Made by a program: the position numbers and the translations under genes. Below the pieces are notes generated by a model that saw only the letters and a program-made list of their open reading frames with translations, had not been told where the DNA came from and ran no database searches. A stretch of 64,000 bases of DNA from DASRWI01 sp035654655 (GTDB lineage Bacteria; Bacteroidota; Ignavibacteria; Ignavibacteriales; Ignavibacteriaceae): positions 62,001 through 126,000 of the forward strand of contig DASRWI010000032.1 in NCBI GenBank assembly GCA_035654655.1, written 5' to 3'. Positions 27,100-35,109 of the stretch are shown here, piece after piece. The number at the start of each line of letters is the position of its first letter. Position 1 is the stretch's first letter.

Positions 27100-27639
27100 A
27101 TGATAATATTAGGTATAGATCCGGGAACAATAACTACCGGATACGGCATAATCAATTCAGACAATAACAAATTATCAATTGTTAATAGCGGCTTTATTAA
27201 TTTGAAAAAAGAAGCTTTCCTTCCTGAAAAATTAAAAATTATTTACAACCAAATTGATTCTCTAATTAAATTTTATAAACCAGATGAGTTTTCAATTGAA
27301 ACTGCATTTTATGGAAAGAATGTGCAGTCAGCAATGAAAATTGGTTATGCAAGAGGAGTATCTATATTAGCAGCGGTTCAGAATAATATTCCTGTCAGTG
27401 AATATTCTCCACGGGAAGTTAAAAAATCAGTTACCGGTAAAGGAGCCGCACAAAAAGACCAGGTAGCTTATATGATAAAAAGTATTCTTTCTCTTGATGC
27501 TAAAATGAAATTGGATGAGAGTGATGCTATTGCAGTTGCCTTGTGCCATGCATTTAGATGCAGAGGAATTGATTCACCTGCAAAAAAAACAAACTGGAAA
27601 GCATTTGTGGAAGCTAATTCTGAAAGGGTTATAGGATGA
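27100..27639 (+). CDS. ruvC: Holliday junction resolvase RuvC
   Basis: A 179-residue RNase H-fold resolvase with the catalytic acids Asp7 (ILGIDPGT), Glu67 (FSIETAFYG), Asp139 and Asp142 (LDESDAIAVALCH), which line up with E. coli RuvC. It cuts Holliday junctions symmetrically after branch migration by RuvAB. Its TGA overlaps the ruvA ATG, so the two are translationally coupled. ruvB is not in this window. Confidence 0.96.
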   Translation: MIILGIDPGTITTGYGIINSDNNKLSIVNSGFINLKKEAFLPEKLKIIYNQIDSLIKFYKPDEFSIETAFYGKNVQSAMKIGYARGVSILAAVQNNIPVSEYSPREVKKSVTGKGAAQKDQVAYMIKSILSLDAKMKLDESDAIAVALCHAFRCRGIDSPAKKTNWKAFVEANSERVIG

Positions 27640-28214
27640 TAGCTTATTTAAAAGGAAAGGTTCATTCATTAAAACCAACACATTTGATTATTGATGTTAA
27701 TGGAGTTGGTTACTCAGTTAATATTTCCTTAAATACTTATGAGTTTATTTCTGATGCTAAAGAAGTTGAACTTTATATTTTTACAAATGTTAAAGAAGAT
27801 TCTATAACTTTATTCGGATTTCACAGTGAATCTGAAAAAAAAATGTTTGAGCTTTTAATATCAGTAAACGGTATCGGACCTAAATCAGCTTTAAGCATTT
27901 TGTCTGGTATTAAAATAGATGATTTAAAAACTGCAATTGCTTTATCGGATATATCAAGGATTGTAGCTGTTCCCGGAATTGGTAAAAAAACTGCAGAGAG
28001 ATTAGTTCTTGAATTAAAATCCAAAATAGATTCTGTTCAGGGAGAAACAACACTAATTGCTTACGATAAGAAAAATGAAGCTATAGCTGCACTAACTACT
28101 TTAGGTTACAATATTAAACAAGCAGAAAAAGTAATCCAAGATGTATTATCAACTTCTCCAAACTTGCCTCTTGAAGAACTTTTGAAAAAAGCGTTGGGAA
28201 TGCTGATAAAGTAA
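27636..28214 (+). CDS. ruvA: Holliday junction DNA helicase subunit RuvA
   Basis: A 192-residue protein with the N-terminal OB-fold (MIAYLKGKVHSLKPTHLIID), the tandem helix-hairpin-helix DNA-binding region (VNGIGPKSALSIL and VPGIGKKTAERLVLELK) and a C-terminal helical domain (AIAALTTLGYNIKQAEKVI) that contacts RuvB. It binds four-way junctions as a tetramer and loads RuvB. Overlaps ruvC by 4 bases and ends one base short of the opposing FAH-family gene. Confidence 0.96.
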   Translation: MIAYLKGKVHSLKPTHLIIDVNGVGYSVNISLNTYEFISDAKEVELYIFTNVKEDSITLFGFHSESEKKMFELLISVNGIGPKSALSILSGIKIDDLKTAIALSDISRIVAVPGIGKKTAERLVLELKSKIDSVQGETTLIAYDKKNEAIAALTTLGYNIKQAEKVIQDVLSTSPNLPLEELLKKALGMLIK

Positions 28215-28871
28215 TTATTTTACATCGCAATCAATAACAAGTAAATCGCCAAGTTCAGCATGTAGCTTATCGCCGGGTCTTACTTTATTAACACCTGACG
28301 GTGTGCCGGTAAAAATTAAATCGCCTTCTTCTAAAGTCATTACTGACGAGATATATTGGACTAATTGAATAGGTGGGAAAATCATTTTGTTCAATTTATC
28401 TTTTTGTCTTACTTCACCATTAACTGTTAATGATAATTCTTCAGTTAAAGTTAAATAATAACTATCAGCATATATAAACTCGGATAAAACAGCAGATGTA
28501 TCAAAACATTTAGCTAAAGTCCAAGGATGTCCTTTTTTCTTTAATTCATCTTGCACATCTCTTAAGGTCATATCAAGACCTATACCGAAGCCTCTTATCG
28601 CCTGGTCAGCATCTTCTTCGTGAGCATTTCTAATTTTCTTTCCAATTAATAATACTAACTCAATCTCATGGTGCATATTGTTAGAGTATTCAGGTTTAAT
28701 TATTGAATCACCTGAGAAAATAACTGAGGAAGCAGGTTTCAAAAATAAGATTGGTTTTTCAGGTACTTCATTTCCCAATTCTTTTGCGTGCTCTGAATAA
28801 TTTCTGCCTACACAAACAATTTTTTTGATTGGAATTTCTTTGCTGCTGTTTTTTATTTTTACTGTTTTCAT
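28215..28871 (-). CDS. Fumarylacetoacetate hydrolase (FAH) family protein
   Basis: This 218-residue protein has the FAH fold motifs: CVGRNYSEHAKELGN, KPASSVIFSGDSI, the metal-binding HHEIELVLLIG (His and two Glu), GFGIGLDMTLRD and the C-terminal GDLIFTGTPSGVNKVRPGD. Small bacterial FAH proteins act as acylpyruvases, oxaloacetate decarboxylases or 2-hydroxyhepta-diene isomerases; the substrate cannot be chosen from sequence. It converges with ruvA with no gap and no terminator between them, so overlapping transcripts are likely. Confidence 0.87.
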   Translation of the reverse strand: MKTVKIKNSSKEIPIKKIVCVGRNYSEHAKELGNEVPEKPILFLKPASSVIFSGDSIIKPEYSNNMHHEIELVLLIGKKIRNAHEEDADQAIRGFGIGLDMTLRDVQDELKKKGHPWTLAKCFDTSAVLSEFIYADSYYLTLTEELSLTVNGEVRQKDKLNKMIFPPIQLVQYISSVMTLEEGDLIFTGTPSGVNKVRPGDKLHAELGDLLVIDCDVK

Positions 28872-28946
28872 AATTCTAAATTTATTTTAAATTAAAATAA
28901 ATTAAGCAAAGTAAAAAACAAAATGATTTATAACATTAAGTGAAAC

Positions 28947-30197
28947 TTATGTCTTTTGTTTCTTTTTTGCTGCAGCAGGGAAAAGGATGTTATTTAGGAT
29001 TAAACGGTACCCGGGAGAGTTCTTAAAAAGATTTAAATCAGTAACCGGATCGCCTACGGCGTGGGTATAATCTTCGGGGTCATGACCACCATAAAAAGTA
29101 AAAGTACCTCTTCCATAATTTCCGTGAATGTACTTTACCTGATTAGTTCCGGCTCTTTCACCTAAAATTATAACTGATTTTTTTATAAGCTCTTTACGGA
29201 ACATTGTTGTTTGTCCCATAAATCCACGAATAACATTAACGTGGTCCTGTGTTAACATTGTAGGAACAGGGTCATACTTAGCAGAGAATTCGAACAGAGT
29301 GAAATAATCATTCTCGATATTTTGAATTTCCTGAGGTTGGATATCTATATCGCTATATTCATAAACCAGAGGATTTTTTTCTAATTTAAAATCTGTAAAT
29401 GCTAATGTCTGAGAATAATCTAATTTTGATTGTGCATCAGGGTCAGCAGCATCACCATCATAAATATCAGCACAAATATCAGTGTGAATAGCTGAAAGTG
29501 CTATATCATAAGAATCGGTAGCTGAACACATTGCAAAAAGAAAACCACCGCCTCCAATAAAATCTTTTATAGCAAAGCTGACAGCTTTCATCATTTCTGA
29601 AACTTTCTTATAACCATTTTTCTTAGCACTATTTTCATAATTTATTTGCTGCTCAACATACCAGGGGGCATTACTAAAACTTGCATAAAACTTTCCATAC
29701 TGTCCTGTAAAATCTTCATGATGTAAATGAAGCCAATCATATTTTGATAAATCTCCATTTAGAATTTCATCATTCCAAATTTTAGTATAAGGTACCTTTG
29801 CATATTCAAGAACAAGAGTAACAGCATCATCCCATGGTTGAAATCCAGGTGGAACATAAACTGCAATCTTAGGTGCTTTTTCTAAACGAACAACATCCAT
29901 GTTGTTGTTTTCGCTTTGAACCTCTGAATAGATTGCTGTAGCATCGCTAAGAGAAATTAAATCAAATGCTACTCCTTCAAGTCGGCACTCATTTGCAATT
30001 TTTTCAGAATAATCTATCATAAAGGAACCCCCGCGGTAATTTAAAAGCCAATCAGCTTTTAAACCGTCACTAAGAGAATGGAAGGTTACACCATAAGCCT
30101 TAAGATGATCAGTCTGTTGCAAATCCATATAAATGAAAATTTTATTTTGAGCAAAAGCTGATATACTTAGTAGAATAATAAAAATGAATATTTTCAT
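28947..30197 (-). CDS. Secreted protein of unknown function (commonly auto-labelled asparagine synthetase B)
   Basis: A 416-residue protein with a signal peptide ending near SAFAQ. Conserved blocks include MDLQQTDHLKAYG, WLLNYRGGSFM, KIAVYVPPGFQPWDDAVTLVLEYAKVPY, YDWLHLHHEDFTGQYGKFY, GGGFLFAMCSATDSYDIAL and GTFTFYGGHDPEDYTH. I recall this family from Bacteroidota, where pipelines call it asparagine synthetase B; no ATP-grasp, PP-loop or N-terminal Cys glutaminase is visible, so that name is unsafe. The GGGFLFAMCSATD segment resembles a class-I-glutamine-amidotransferase-like fold with a nucleophile elbow. Exported, function unknown. It lies downstream of clpX but a terminator separates the two. 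Confidence 0.75.
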   Translation of the reverse strand: MKIFIFIILLSISAFAQNKIFIYMDLQQTDHLKAYGVTFHSLSDGLKADWLLNYRGGSFMIDYSEKIANECRLEGVAFDLISLSDATAIYSEVQSENNNMDVVRLEKAPKIAVYVPPGFQPWDDAVTLVLEYAKVPYTKIWNDEILNGDLSKYDWLHLHHEDFTGQYGKFYASFSNAPWYVEQQINYENSAKKNGYKKVSEMMKAVSFAIKDFIGGGGFLFAMCSATDSYDIALSAIHTDICADIYDGDAADPDAQSKLDYSQTLAFTDFKLEKNPLVYEYSDIDIQPQEIQNIENDYFTLFEFSAKYDPVPTMLTQDHVNVIRGFMGQTTMFRKELIKKSVIILGERAGTNQVKYIHGNYGRGTFTFYGGHDPEDYTHAVGDPVTDLNLFKNSPGYRLILNNILFPAAAKKKQKT

Positions 30198-30214
30198 ATA
30201 ATATTTTAGATATT

Positions 30215-30238
30215 AAAAAAGCGGCATAAAGCCGCTTT
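30215..30238 (-). terminator. Intrinsic terminator of clpX
   Basis: An 8-bp stem AAAGCGGC/GCCGCTTT (30218-30225 with 30231-30238, loop ATAAA). On the - strand it is followed by a T-run (the A-run at 30215-30220 on the + strand). It lies 9 bases after the clpX stop. Confidence 0.9.
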
Positions 30239-30246
30239 GAATTTTA

Positions 30247-31500
30247 TTAAGCTGATTTTCGGTCTATCTCTAAAAATATAGGTTTTGCACCATCTTCAAC
30301 AACATCCCTTGTGATAATACATTTTTCAATGTTTTCCTTATTTGGAAGATCGAACATAATTTCCAACATAAATTCTTCAACAATAGATCTTAATGCTCTT
30401 GCTCCGGTTTTTCTTACCATTGCCTTTGTAACAATAGCATCCAAAGCAAAAGGATCAAACTCTAATTCAATTCCTTCCATCATAAACAACTTTTTATATT
30501 GTTTAAGAATTGCATTTTTAGGCTCAACAAGTATACTCTTAAATGCTTCTTCTGATAATGGCTGAAGCGGAGCAACAACAGGAATTCTTCCGATTAATTC
30601 CGGTATCAAACCATACTTCAACAAATCTTCCGGTAATACGTGCTGGATAAAATCTCCATCTTCAGTTCTGCTTTTAATATTACCTTTATTAAATCCCATT
30701 TGATTTTTATTTATTCTTGATGCAATTATTTTATCAACACCATCAAAAGCACCGCCAACAATAAATAAAATATTTTTAGTATTAATGTTTATTAAACTTT
30801 GTTCAGGATGTTTTCTTCCACCTTTTGGAGGAACACCTGCAATAGTACCTTCTAATATTTTCAATAATGCCTGCTGAACACCTTCACCTGAAACATCTCT
30901 GGTAATAGAAGTGCTTTCACTTTTTCTTGCAATCTTATCAATCTCATCTATGTATACAATACCTTTTTGAGCTTTATCAAGATTATAATCTGCTGCCTGC
31001 AATAAATGAACTAATACGGTTTCAACATCATCACCAACATAACCGGCTTCAGTTAAAGTTGTAGCGTCAGCAATAGCAAAAGGAACATCAAGAATTTTAG
31101 CTAAGGTTTGAGCTAATAAAGTTTTACCAACTCCTGTAGGTCCAATAAGTAAAATATTACTTTTTTCAATTTCAACATCATCTAATTCAAAAAAGGAATT
31201 AGATGAATAAATTCTCTTATAATGATTATAAACAGCTACAGAAAGAATTTTTTTGGCTTTATCCTGACCAATAACATATTCATCAAGAGTTTTCTTGATT
31301 GATGCAGGAGTATGTAAAATCTCTTTTTTATTTTTATTGTTATTATAAGCTGCAAGGTTGTTTCTAAGAATATCTACACTGCTTCCAATACAAATATCGC
31401 AGATGTATACATCCGGACCGGCAATCATACTGCCAACTTCATTACCATCCCTGCCGCAGAAGGAACACTTAACAATTTTCTGATTTTGTCTCTTAGCCAT
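30247..31500 (-). CDS. clpX: ATP-dependent Clp protease ATP-binding subunit ClpX
   Basis: A 417-residue AAA+ unfoldase. The N-terminal zinc-binding domain has Cys12, 15, 34, 37. The AAA+ module has Walker A GPTGVGKT, Walker B VYIDEIDKIA, the pore loop GYVGDD, a box VII arginine region (ELIGRIPV) and sensor 2 GARALRS. The LGF-type loop that docks on ClpP reads MGFNKG here (an IGF/MGF variant). It unfolds tagged proteins for ClpP; clpP is not in the window. It starts 8 bases after the TPR gene stop and is probably co-transcribed with it. Confidence 0.96.
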   Translation of the reverse strand: MAKRQNQKIVKCSFCGRDGNEVGSMIAGPDVYICDICIGSSVDILRNNLAAYNNNKNKKEILHTPASIKKTLDEYVIGQDKAKKILSVAVYNHYKRIYSSNSFFELDDVEIEKSNILLIGPTGVGKTLLAQTLAKILDVPFAIADATTLTEAGYVGDDVETVLVHLLQAADYNLDKAQKGIVYIDEIDKIARKSESTSITRDVSGEGVQQALLKILEGTIAGVPPKGGRKHPEQSLININTKNILFIVGGAFDGVDKIIASRINKNQMGFNKGNIKSRTEDGDFIQHVLPEDLLKYGLIPELIGRIPVVAPLQPLSEEAFKSILVEPKNAILKQYKKLFMMEGIELEFDPFALDAIVTKAMVRKTGARALRSIVEEFMLEIMFDLPNKENIEKCIITRDVVEDGAKPIFLEIDRKSA

Positions 31501-31508
31501 TAATCTCT

Positions 31509-33335
31509 CTAATTAATTTTTTTATTTGTTTCTGTTTTAATCTCTAATATATTTTCTCTTGCTTCATCAAGATACATTGAATTAGGAAATCTTGCAAGCA
31601 AATCATTATACATCTTAACCGCATTATCATTATCTAATTTACCAAACTGATAAATTTTCCCCATTAATAACAATGCCTTATCTGCATAAATATTTTTAGA
31701 ATCCAAATTCGAAATATCATTTAATAAAATTAAACATAAATCAAGACTATCTAAAGCCAATAATATTTCTGCTTCCCTGATTTTTGAAATACTCTCAAGA
31801 AAAATAGATTTACTTTCGCCGATTTCCTTATACAATTTATCAGCATTTTGAAAATCCTGCTTAGCTGCAGAAAATTCAGCTTGTGAAAACTTTACGAGTA
31901 ACAGTGAATCATTCAAACCTGTATTAAGTATTAAAGATAATTCCAATGCATCATTTGCACTATTATCTTTCAAGTTATCTATAATGCCGTTCAAAGTTTC
32001 TTTAGATTTATTAAAATCCTGTTCATAGAAATATAACTTAGCTAACCTTAAAGCAGCAGAGTTGTTATTTTCCTGTCCAAATCCTTTATTTTGAACCACA
32101 TTTTGAAGGAATTGTTCCGATTTATCAATATTGCCTTTAAGTAGTTCTACTTTGCCAAGCTCCATTAAAGCTTCCGCTTTAAAGTTTTGATTTCTTCCTT
32201 CAGTTACTTTTTGAAAATATTCTTCAGCTTTTTGAAGGTCATTATTCTTATATAAGTATATTCTGCCAATCCGTAAATTTGATTCTGATGCAACATCATT
32301 ATTAGGGAATAATTCAGATAGTTCTTTATAAATCTTAATTACTTCATCATCACTTTTATCATTATTATTTGAAATAATCTCTAAAGGTTTCCAGCTGTTT
32401 TTATCTTTTTTATTGTTTATTGCTTCGATTGCACGGGCATAATAAAATTTAGCAGATGGAATGAATTCAGAATTTGGATGTTCCTCAATTAAATCTTTAA
32501 AAACTTTTAAAGATAAATCATATTCGCCTCTATCGAATACAGTTCTGCCAAAATCCAATAAAAGCTGCCCATTACTATTTTTATTATCGTCAATATCCTT
32601 GTACAAGTTAAATGCTTCATCATACTGCTTATTCTCTCTGTAAAGCCAGGCAAGCAGTTGAGGAAAAGCTTCATTAACATCAAGATGTTTCTTAATTACA
32701 TCAATAGATTGAGAAAGTGCTTCAGGTTTATTGATATATTGTAGAATTCTATTCTGAATAGTCGGTAATTGATTTGGAGCTTTAGTAAGAACTTCCACAT
32801 ACTCCAGCGCAGCATCTTTGTACTGCATAGTCAGGGTAAATAACTGAGCTAATTCAAAAGAAAAAGCAACAGGTTCCTGAGCAATATCTTTTCCTTTTTT
32901 AAGCAGCTTTATTGCTGTACTAAAGGCTCTTCTTTCAAGAGCGGCATTAGCAAGAATTCTATAATTAAATTCATTATTGGTAATTTCACCTGCTTTAAGC
33001 CAGACTTCTTCAGCTTTATTTTCATCCCCCTTCATATGATAAGTTTTACCCAATAAAGCATAAACATTTATATCATTAGGATTGGATTTTAACTTATCTT
33101 CTATAATCAAAATGGAAGTATCATAAAGCTTAAGCTGATTATTTATCCTTACAAGAGCATCAAAGTATTGGTAGTTATTTCTATCCTTATTATACAACTC
33201 TTCATAAATGGTTTTAGCTCTTTCAAACTCGCCTGCTTGTTCATAAGCAGAAGCAGTATAGAACTTCTGAGCTTCCATCTGGCAGAAGACGTCTGCAAAT
33301 AAAAATAAAGTAATAAACAGGACTTTTAACTTCAA
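31509..33335 (-). CDS. Secreted/periplasmic TPR-repeat protein
   Basis: This 608-residue protein has a signal peptide ending near DVFCQ; the Cys directly before the junction could also make it a lipoprotein, but no good lipobox is visible. The remainder is a chain of tetratricopeptide units (for example AKTIYEELYNKDRNNYQYFDALVRI, NVYALLGKTYHMKGDENKAEEVWLKAG, AEEYFQKVTEGRNQNFKAEALMELGKVELL, AVKMYNDLLARFPNSMYLDEARENIL). The last units are of the outer-membrane-assembly/YbgF type (RFPNSMYLDEAR). It is probably a scaffold in envelope assembly. clpX follows 8 bases after its stop. Confidence 0.82.
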   Translation of the reverse strand: MKLKVLFITLFLFADVFCQMEAQKFYTASAYEQAGEFERAKTIYEELYNKDRNNYQYFDALVRINNQLKLYDTSILIIEDKLKSNPNDINVYALLGKTYHMKGDENKAEEVWLKAGEITNNEFNYRILANAALERRAFSTAIKLLKKGKDIAQEPVAFSFELAQLFTLTMQYKDAALEYVEVLTKAPNQLPTIQNRILQYINKPEALSQSIDVIKKHLDVNEAFPQLLAWLYRENKQYDEAFNLYKDIDDNKNSNGQLLLDFGRTVFDRGEYDLSLKVFKDLIEEHPNSEFIPSAKFYYARAIEAINNKKDKNSWKPLEIISNNNDKSDDEVIKIYKELSELFPNNDVASESNLRIGRIYLYKNNDLQKAEEYFQKVTEGRNQNFKAEALMELGKVELLKGNIDKSEQFLQNVVQNKGFGQENNNSAALRLAKLYFYEQDFNKSKETLNGIIDNLKDNSANDALELSLILNTGLNDSLLLVKFSQAEFSAAKQDFQNADKLYKEIGESKSIFLESISKIREAEILLALDSLDLCLILLNDISNLDSKNIYADKALLLMGKIYQFGKLDNDNAVKMYNDLLARFPNSMYLDEARENILEIKTETNKKIN

Positions 33336-33475
33336 AACAGCTACCTTAAAAAATTAATATTTTTTATTGTACTAATAATAAATAAAAATAACAATTGTTA
33401 AAGGTTAAATATTTTGAATATCACAAAAGGGGGTTTGGGAAAGAAGGGCATTAGAAACCAATAGAAAGAAAATGT

Positions 33476-33731
33476 GTATTCCGTAAGAATACAAAAATAG
33501 TAGAAAGCAATAAAAAAGAATTAGTTCCGAAGGAATACAGTAAAAGAAAATATTTTAGAATGTTTGTTAAAATATTCCTACGGAATGTAGGACTTGTTTT
33601 GAAAGCTGTGTTATTATTAAAGTATGCCTACGGCATGAATTAAAAAAAAACTATAGTTAAGTATTATCATCCCGTAGGGATATTTTAATAATAACATTGA
33701 ACATCATAAAAAGTCAGCATCCCATAGGGAT
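33476..33731. repeat. Array of six evenly spaced short palindromes
   Basis: Palindromes with a 3-5 nt centre lie at 33476-33492 (GTATTC/GAATAC), 33525-33535 (TTCC/GGAA), 33574-33586 (ATTCC-TAC-GGAAT), 33624-33636 (ATGCC-TAC-GGCAT), 33669-33681 (ATCCC-GTA-GGGAT) and 33719-33731 (ATCCC-ATA-GGGAT). Their centres are about 46, 50, 50, 45 and 50 bases apart. The stems differ but each stays self-complementary, and the spacers are unrelated AT-rich sequence. Confidence 0.75.
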
Positions 33732-33879
33732 ACTCCAAAAATGCATGCTTACCACAAATGAGCCTATGAGAAAATTATGGGCTGACCTTTTCCTATCATC
33801 GCGAATCCCGACTTTTAGCCGGGATGTGGTGATCTCTGGATTTAATTTTGTAGTGTTGTAGCTTTTCGCTCCGGGCTTC

Positions 33880-33968
33880 TCCCATAGGGACCACTATCTG
33901 GTCGGTACATCCCTCACTGCGTTCGGGACACTGCACCGAAGTAGTCCCTATGGGAAAGACCCTTCGCT
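33880..33968. repeat. Imperfect inverted-repeat element with TCACTGCGTTC loop
   Basis: The outer arms TCCCATAGGGAC/GTCCCTATGGGA (33880-33891 with 33944-33955) pair perfectly over 12 bp. An inner pair TCGGT/ACCGA (33902-33906 with 33935-33939) and a tip TCCC/GGGA (33910-33913 with 33925-33928) close the 11-nt loop TCACTGCGTTC. It is followed by AAGACCCTTCGCT (33956-33968), shared with a second element at 54544-54556. Confidence 0.7.
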
Positions 33969-33972
33969 AATT

Positions 33973-34026
33973 CTACCTTATCAACCTCACCATCTCTTGC
34001 ACAGCTTCCTTCATTCCAACGAATAC
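33973..34026 (-). pseudogene. Remnant of a second pdxJ 3' end (last 17 codons plus stop)
   Basis: Read on the - strand, this 54-base piece encodes VFVGMKEAVQEMVRLIR and a TAG stop. That is almost the same as the C-terminus of the intact PdxJ (VFVGIKEAVQEMIRLIR, ending at 34122), with two conservative changes. Most of the DNA differences fall at synonymous positions (for example GTG for GTT, TTG for TTA, AAG for AAA). It is bounded by the repeat element ending at 33968 and the REP-like pair starting at 34034. It is not expressed as a gene; it marks a duplication or an allele replacement. Confidence 0.85.
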
Positions 34027-34033
34027 TAAAAAA

Positions 34034-34098
34034 CCCATGACTAAAGTCATGGGCTAAATTTAAATGCAGCCATTTTAACCCACGACTTTAGTCGTGGG
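34034..34098. repeat. REPIN-like pair of inverted REP palindromes
   Basis: Two 20-nt palindromes, CCCATGACTA-AAGTCATGGG (34034-34053) and CCCACGACTT-TAGTCGTGGG (34079-34098), lie 25 nt apart. Their asymmetric loops (TAAA versus TTTA) and flanks (GGGCTAAA versus its reverse, TTTTAACCC) show they are in inverted orientation. CCCAYGACTAAAGTCRTGGG-type repeats are the kind mobilised by REP-associated tyrosine (IS200-like) transposases; no such transposase gene is in this window. Confidence 0.8.
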
Positions 34099-34121
34099 GA
34101 ACTCATTAGTTATAGATTGTT

Positions 34122-34832
34122 TTACCTTATTAATCTAATCATCTCCTGAACAGCTTCTTTTATTCCAACGAAGACTGCGCGGGCGATAACTGATTGTCCG
34201 ATGCTTACTTCATCTATGTCTGTAAGTTCTCTGAAGATTTTTATGTTGTTGTAGTTTAAACCGTGACCGGCATTTACTCCAAGTCCGAGTTTTTTTGCAT
34301 GCTTAACTGCTATTCTTATTCTATCAAGCTCATCAAACATTTCTTCTTCCGAGAGGGCATTGGCAAAAACTCCGGTGTGGATTTCTATAAAGTCTGCCCC
34401 AATTTCTGAAGAAAGATTTATCTGCTCAATATCAGGTTCAATAAATAAGGATACTTCAATGTTGCTGCCGTGCAGTCTTTCAATTGCATCTTTAATTATC
34501 TTGGAGTTATCAATTACATTCAAGCCGCCTTCAGTAGTAAGCTCTTGTCTTTTTTCAGGGACAAGCGTTGCAAGCTCAGGACCAACATCGCACGCAATTT
34601 TTATTATCTCATCAGTGGCTGCCATTTCAAGGTCAAGTTTGGTAGTAATAAGTTCTCTAAGCAGACGGACATCGCGTTCGTTTATGTGTCTTCTATCTTC
34701 CCTAAGATGCACCACAATACCATCCACTCCTGATTGTTCTGCAAGCAAAGCAGCAGTAACAGGGTCAGGCTGCACTTCACCGCGTGCATTGCGCAAAGTT
34801 GCTATATGGTCTACATTTAGGGAAAATCGCAT
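34122..34832 (-). CDS. pdxJ: Pyridoxine 5'-phosphate synthase
   Basis: A 236-residue TIM barrel with the PdxJ signature from its first residue (MRFSLNVDHIATLRNARG), then VVHLREDRRHINERDV, NLEMAATDE-type strand (LDLEMAATDEI), LVPEKRQELTTEGG, SLFIEPD, EIHTGVFA, GLGVNAGHGLNY and a GQSVIARAVFVGIKEAV C-terminus. It joins deoxyxylulose phosphate and 3-amino-2-oxopropyl phosphate in the DXP-dependent vitamin B6 pathway. It is a single-gene unit; a second, partial copy of its last 17 codons lies 96 bases downstream. Confidence 0.96.
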   Translation of the reverse strand: MRFSLNVDHIATLRNARGEVQPDPVTAALLAEQSGVDGIVVHLREDRRHINERDVRLLRELITTKLDLEMAATDEIIKIACDVGPELATLVPEKRQELTTEGGLNVIDNSKIIKDAIERLHGSNIEVSLFIEPDIEQINLSSEIGADFIEIHTGVFANALSEEEMFDELDRIRIAVKHAKKLGLGVNAGHGLNYNNIKIFRELTDIDEVSIGQSVIARAVFVGIKEAVQEMIRLIR

Positions 34833-35109
34833 ATCAATACCTTATAAAATTTTTCTTGTTTGTAAAAGTATGAAAAATTGTAGAAAAGAGAAAAGAAAAT
34901 AAACTCTTGCTTTTAATTATTATTATTGTTTAAGTTTGTGAAGATAAGAAAAAAATGGATTTGATATTCAGACTTTGAATATATGGGAAGTTCCTTTCGA
35001 TTGTATAATATCTTCAATACGCTAATTATTGTCCTAATTTTTATTTTTTCATATGAATATTAAAAAATTAAAGTTAATCGGTATTTAATAAACAAAAAAT
35101 GTGGGAAAT

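Larger units (their letters stand above)
33336..34121. other. 786-bp repeat-rich intergenic region between the TPR gene and pdxJ
   Basis: No gene is visible on either strand. In order it holds: AT-rich promoter-side sequence (33336-33470); an array of six short palindromes (33476-33731); a hairpin ATCCCG/CGGGAT (33805-33810 with 33820-33825); a larger imperfect inverted repeat (33880-33955); a fragment of a second pdxJ 3' end (33973-34026); and a pair of REP-like palindromes (34034-34098). It looks like a landing site for small repeats. Confidence 0.85.

Noticed and set aside
28947..30197. Asparagine synthetase B
   Set aside because: The name often attached to this family is not supported: no N-terminal cysteine glutaminase and no ATP pyrophosphatase loop are visible, and the protein has an export signal.
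33476..33731. CRISPR array
   Set aside because: Repeats are only 11-17 nt palindromes, differ from unit to unit, and no cas gene is present; spacing of about 48 nt alone is not enough.
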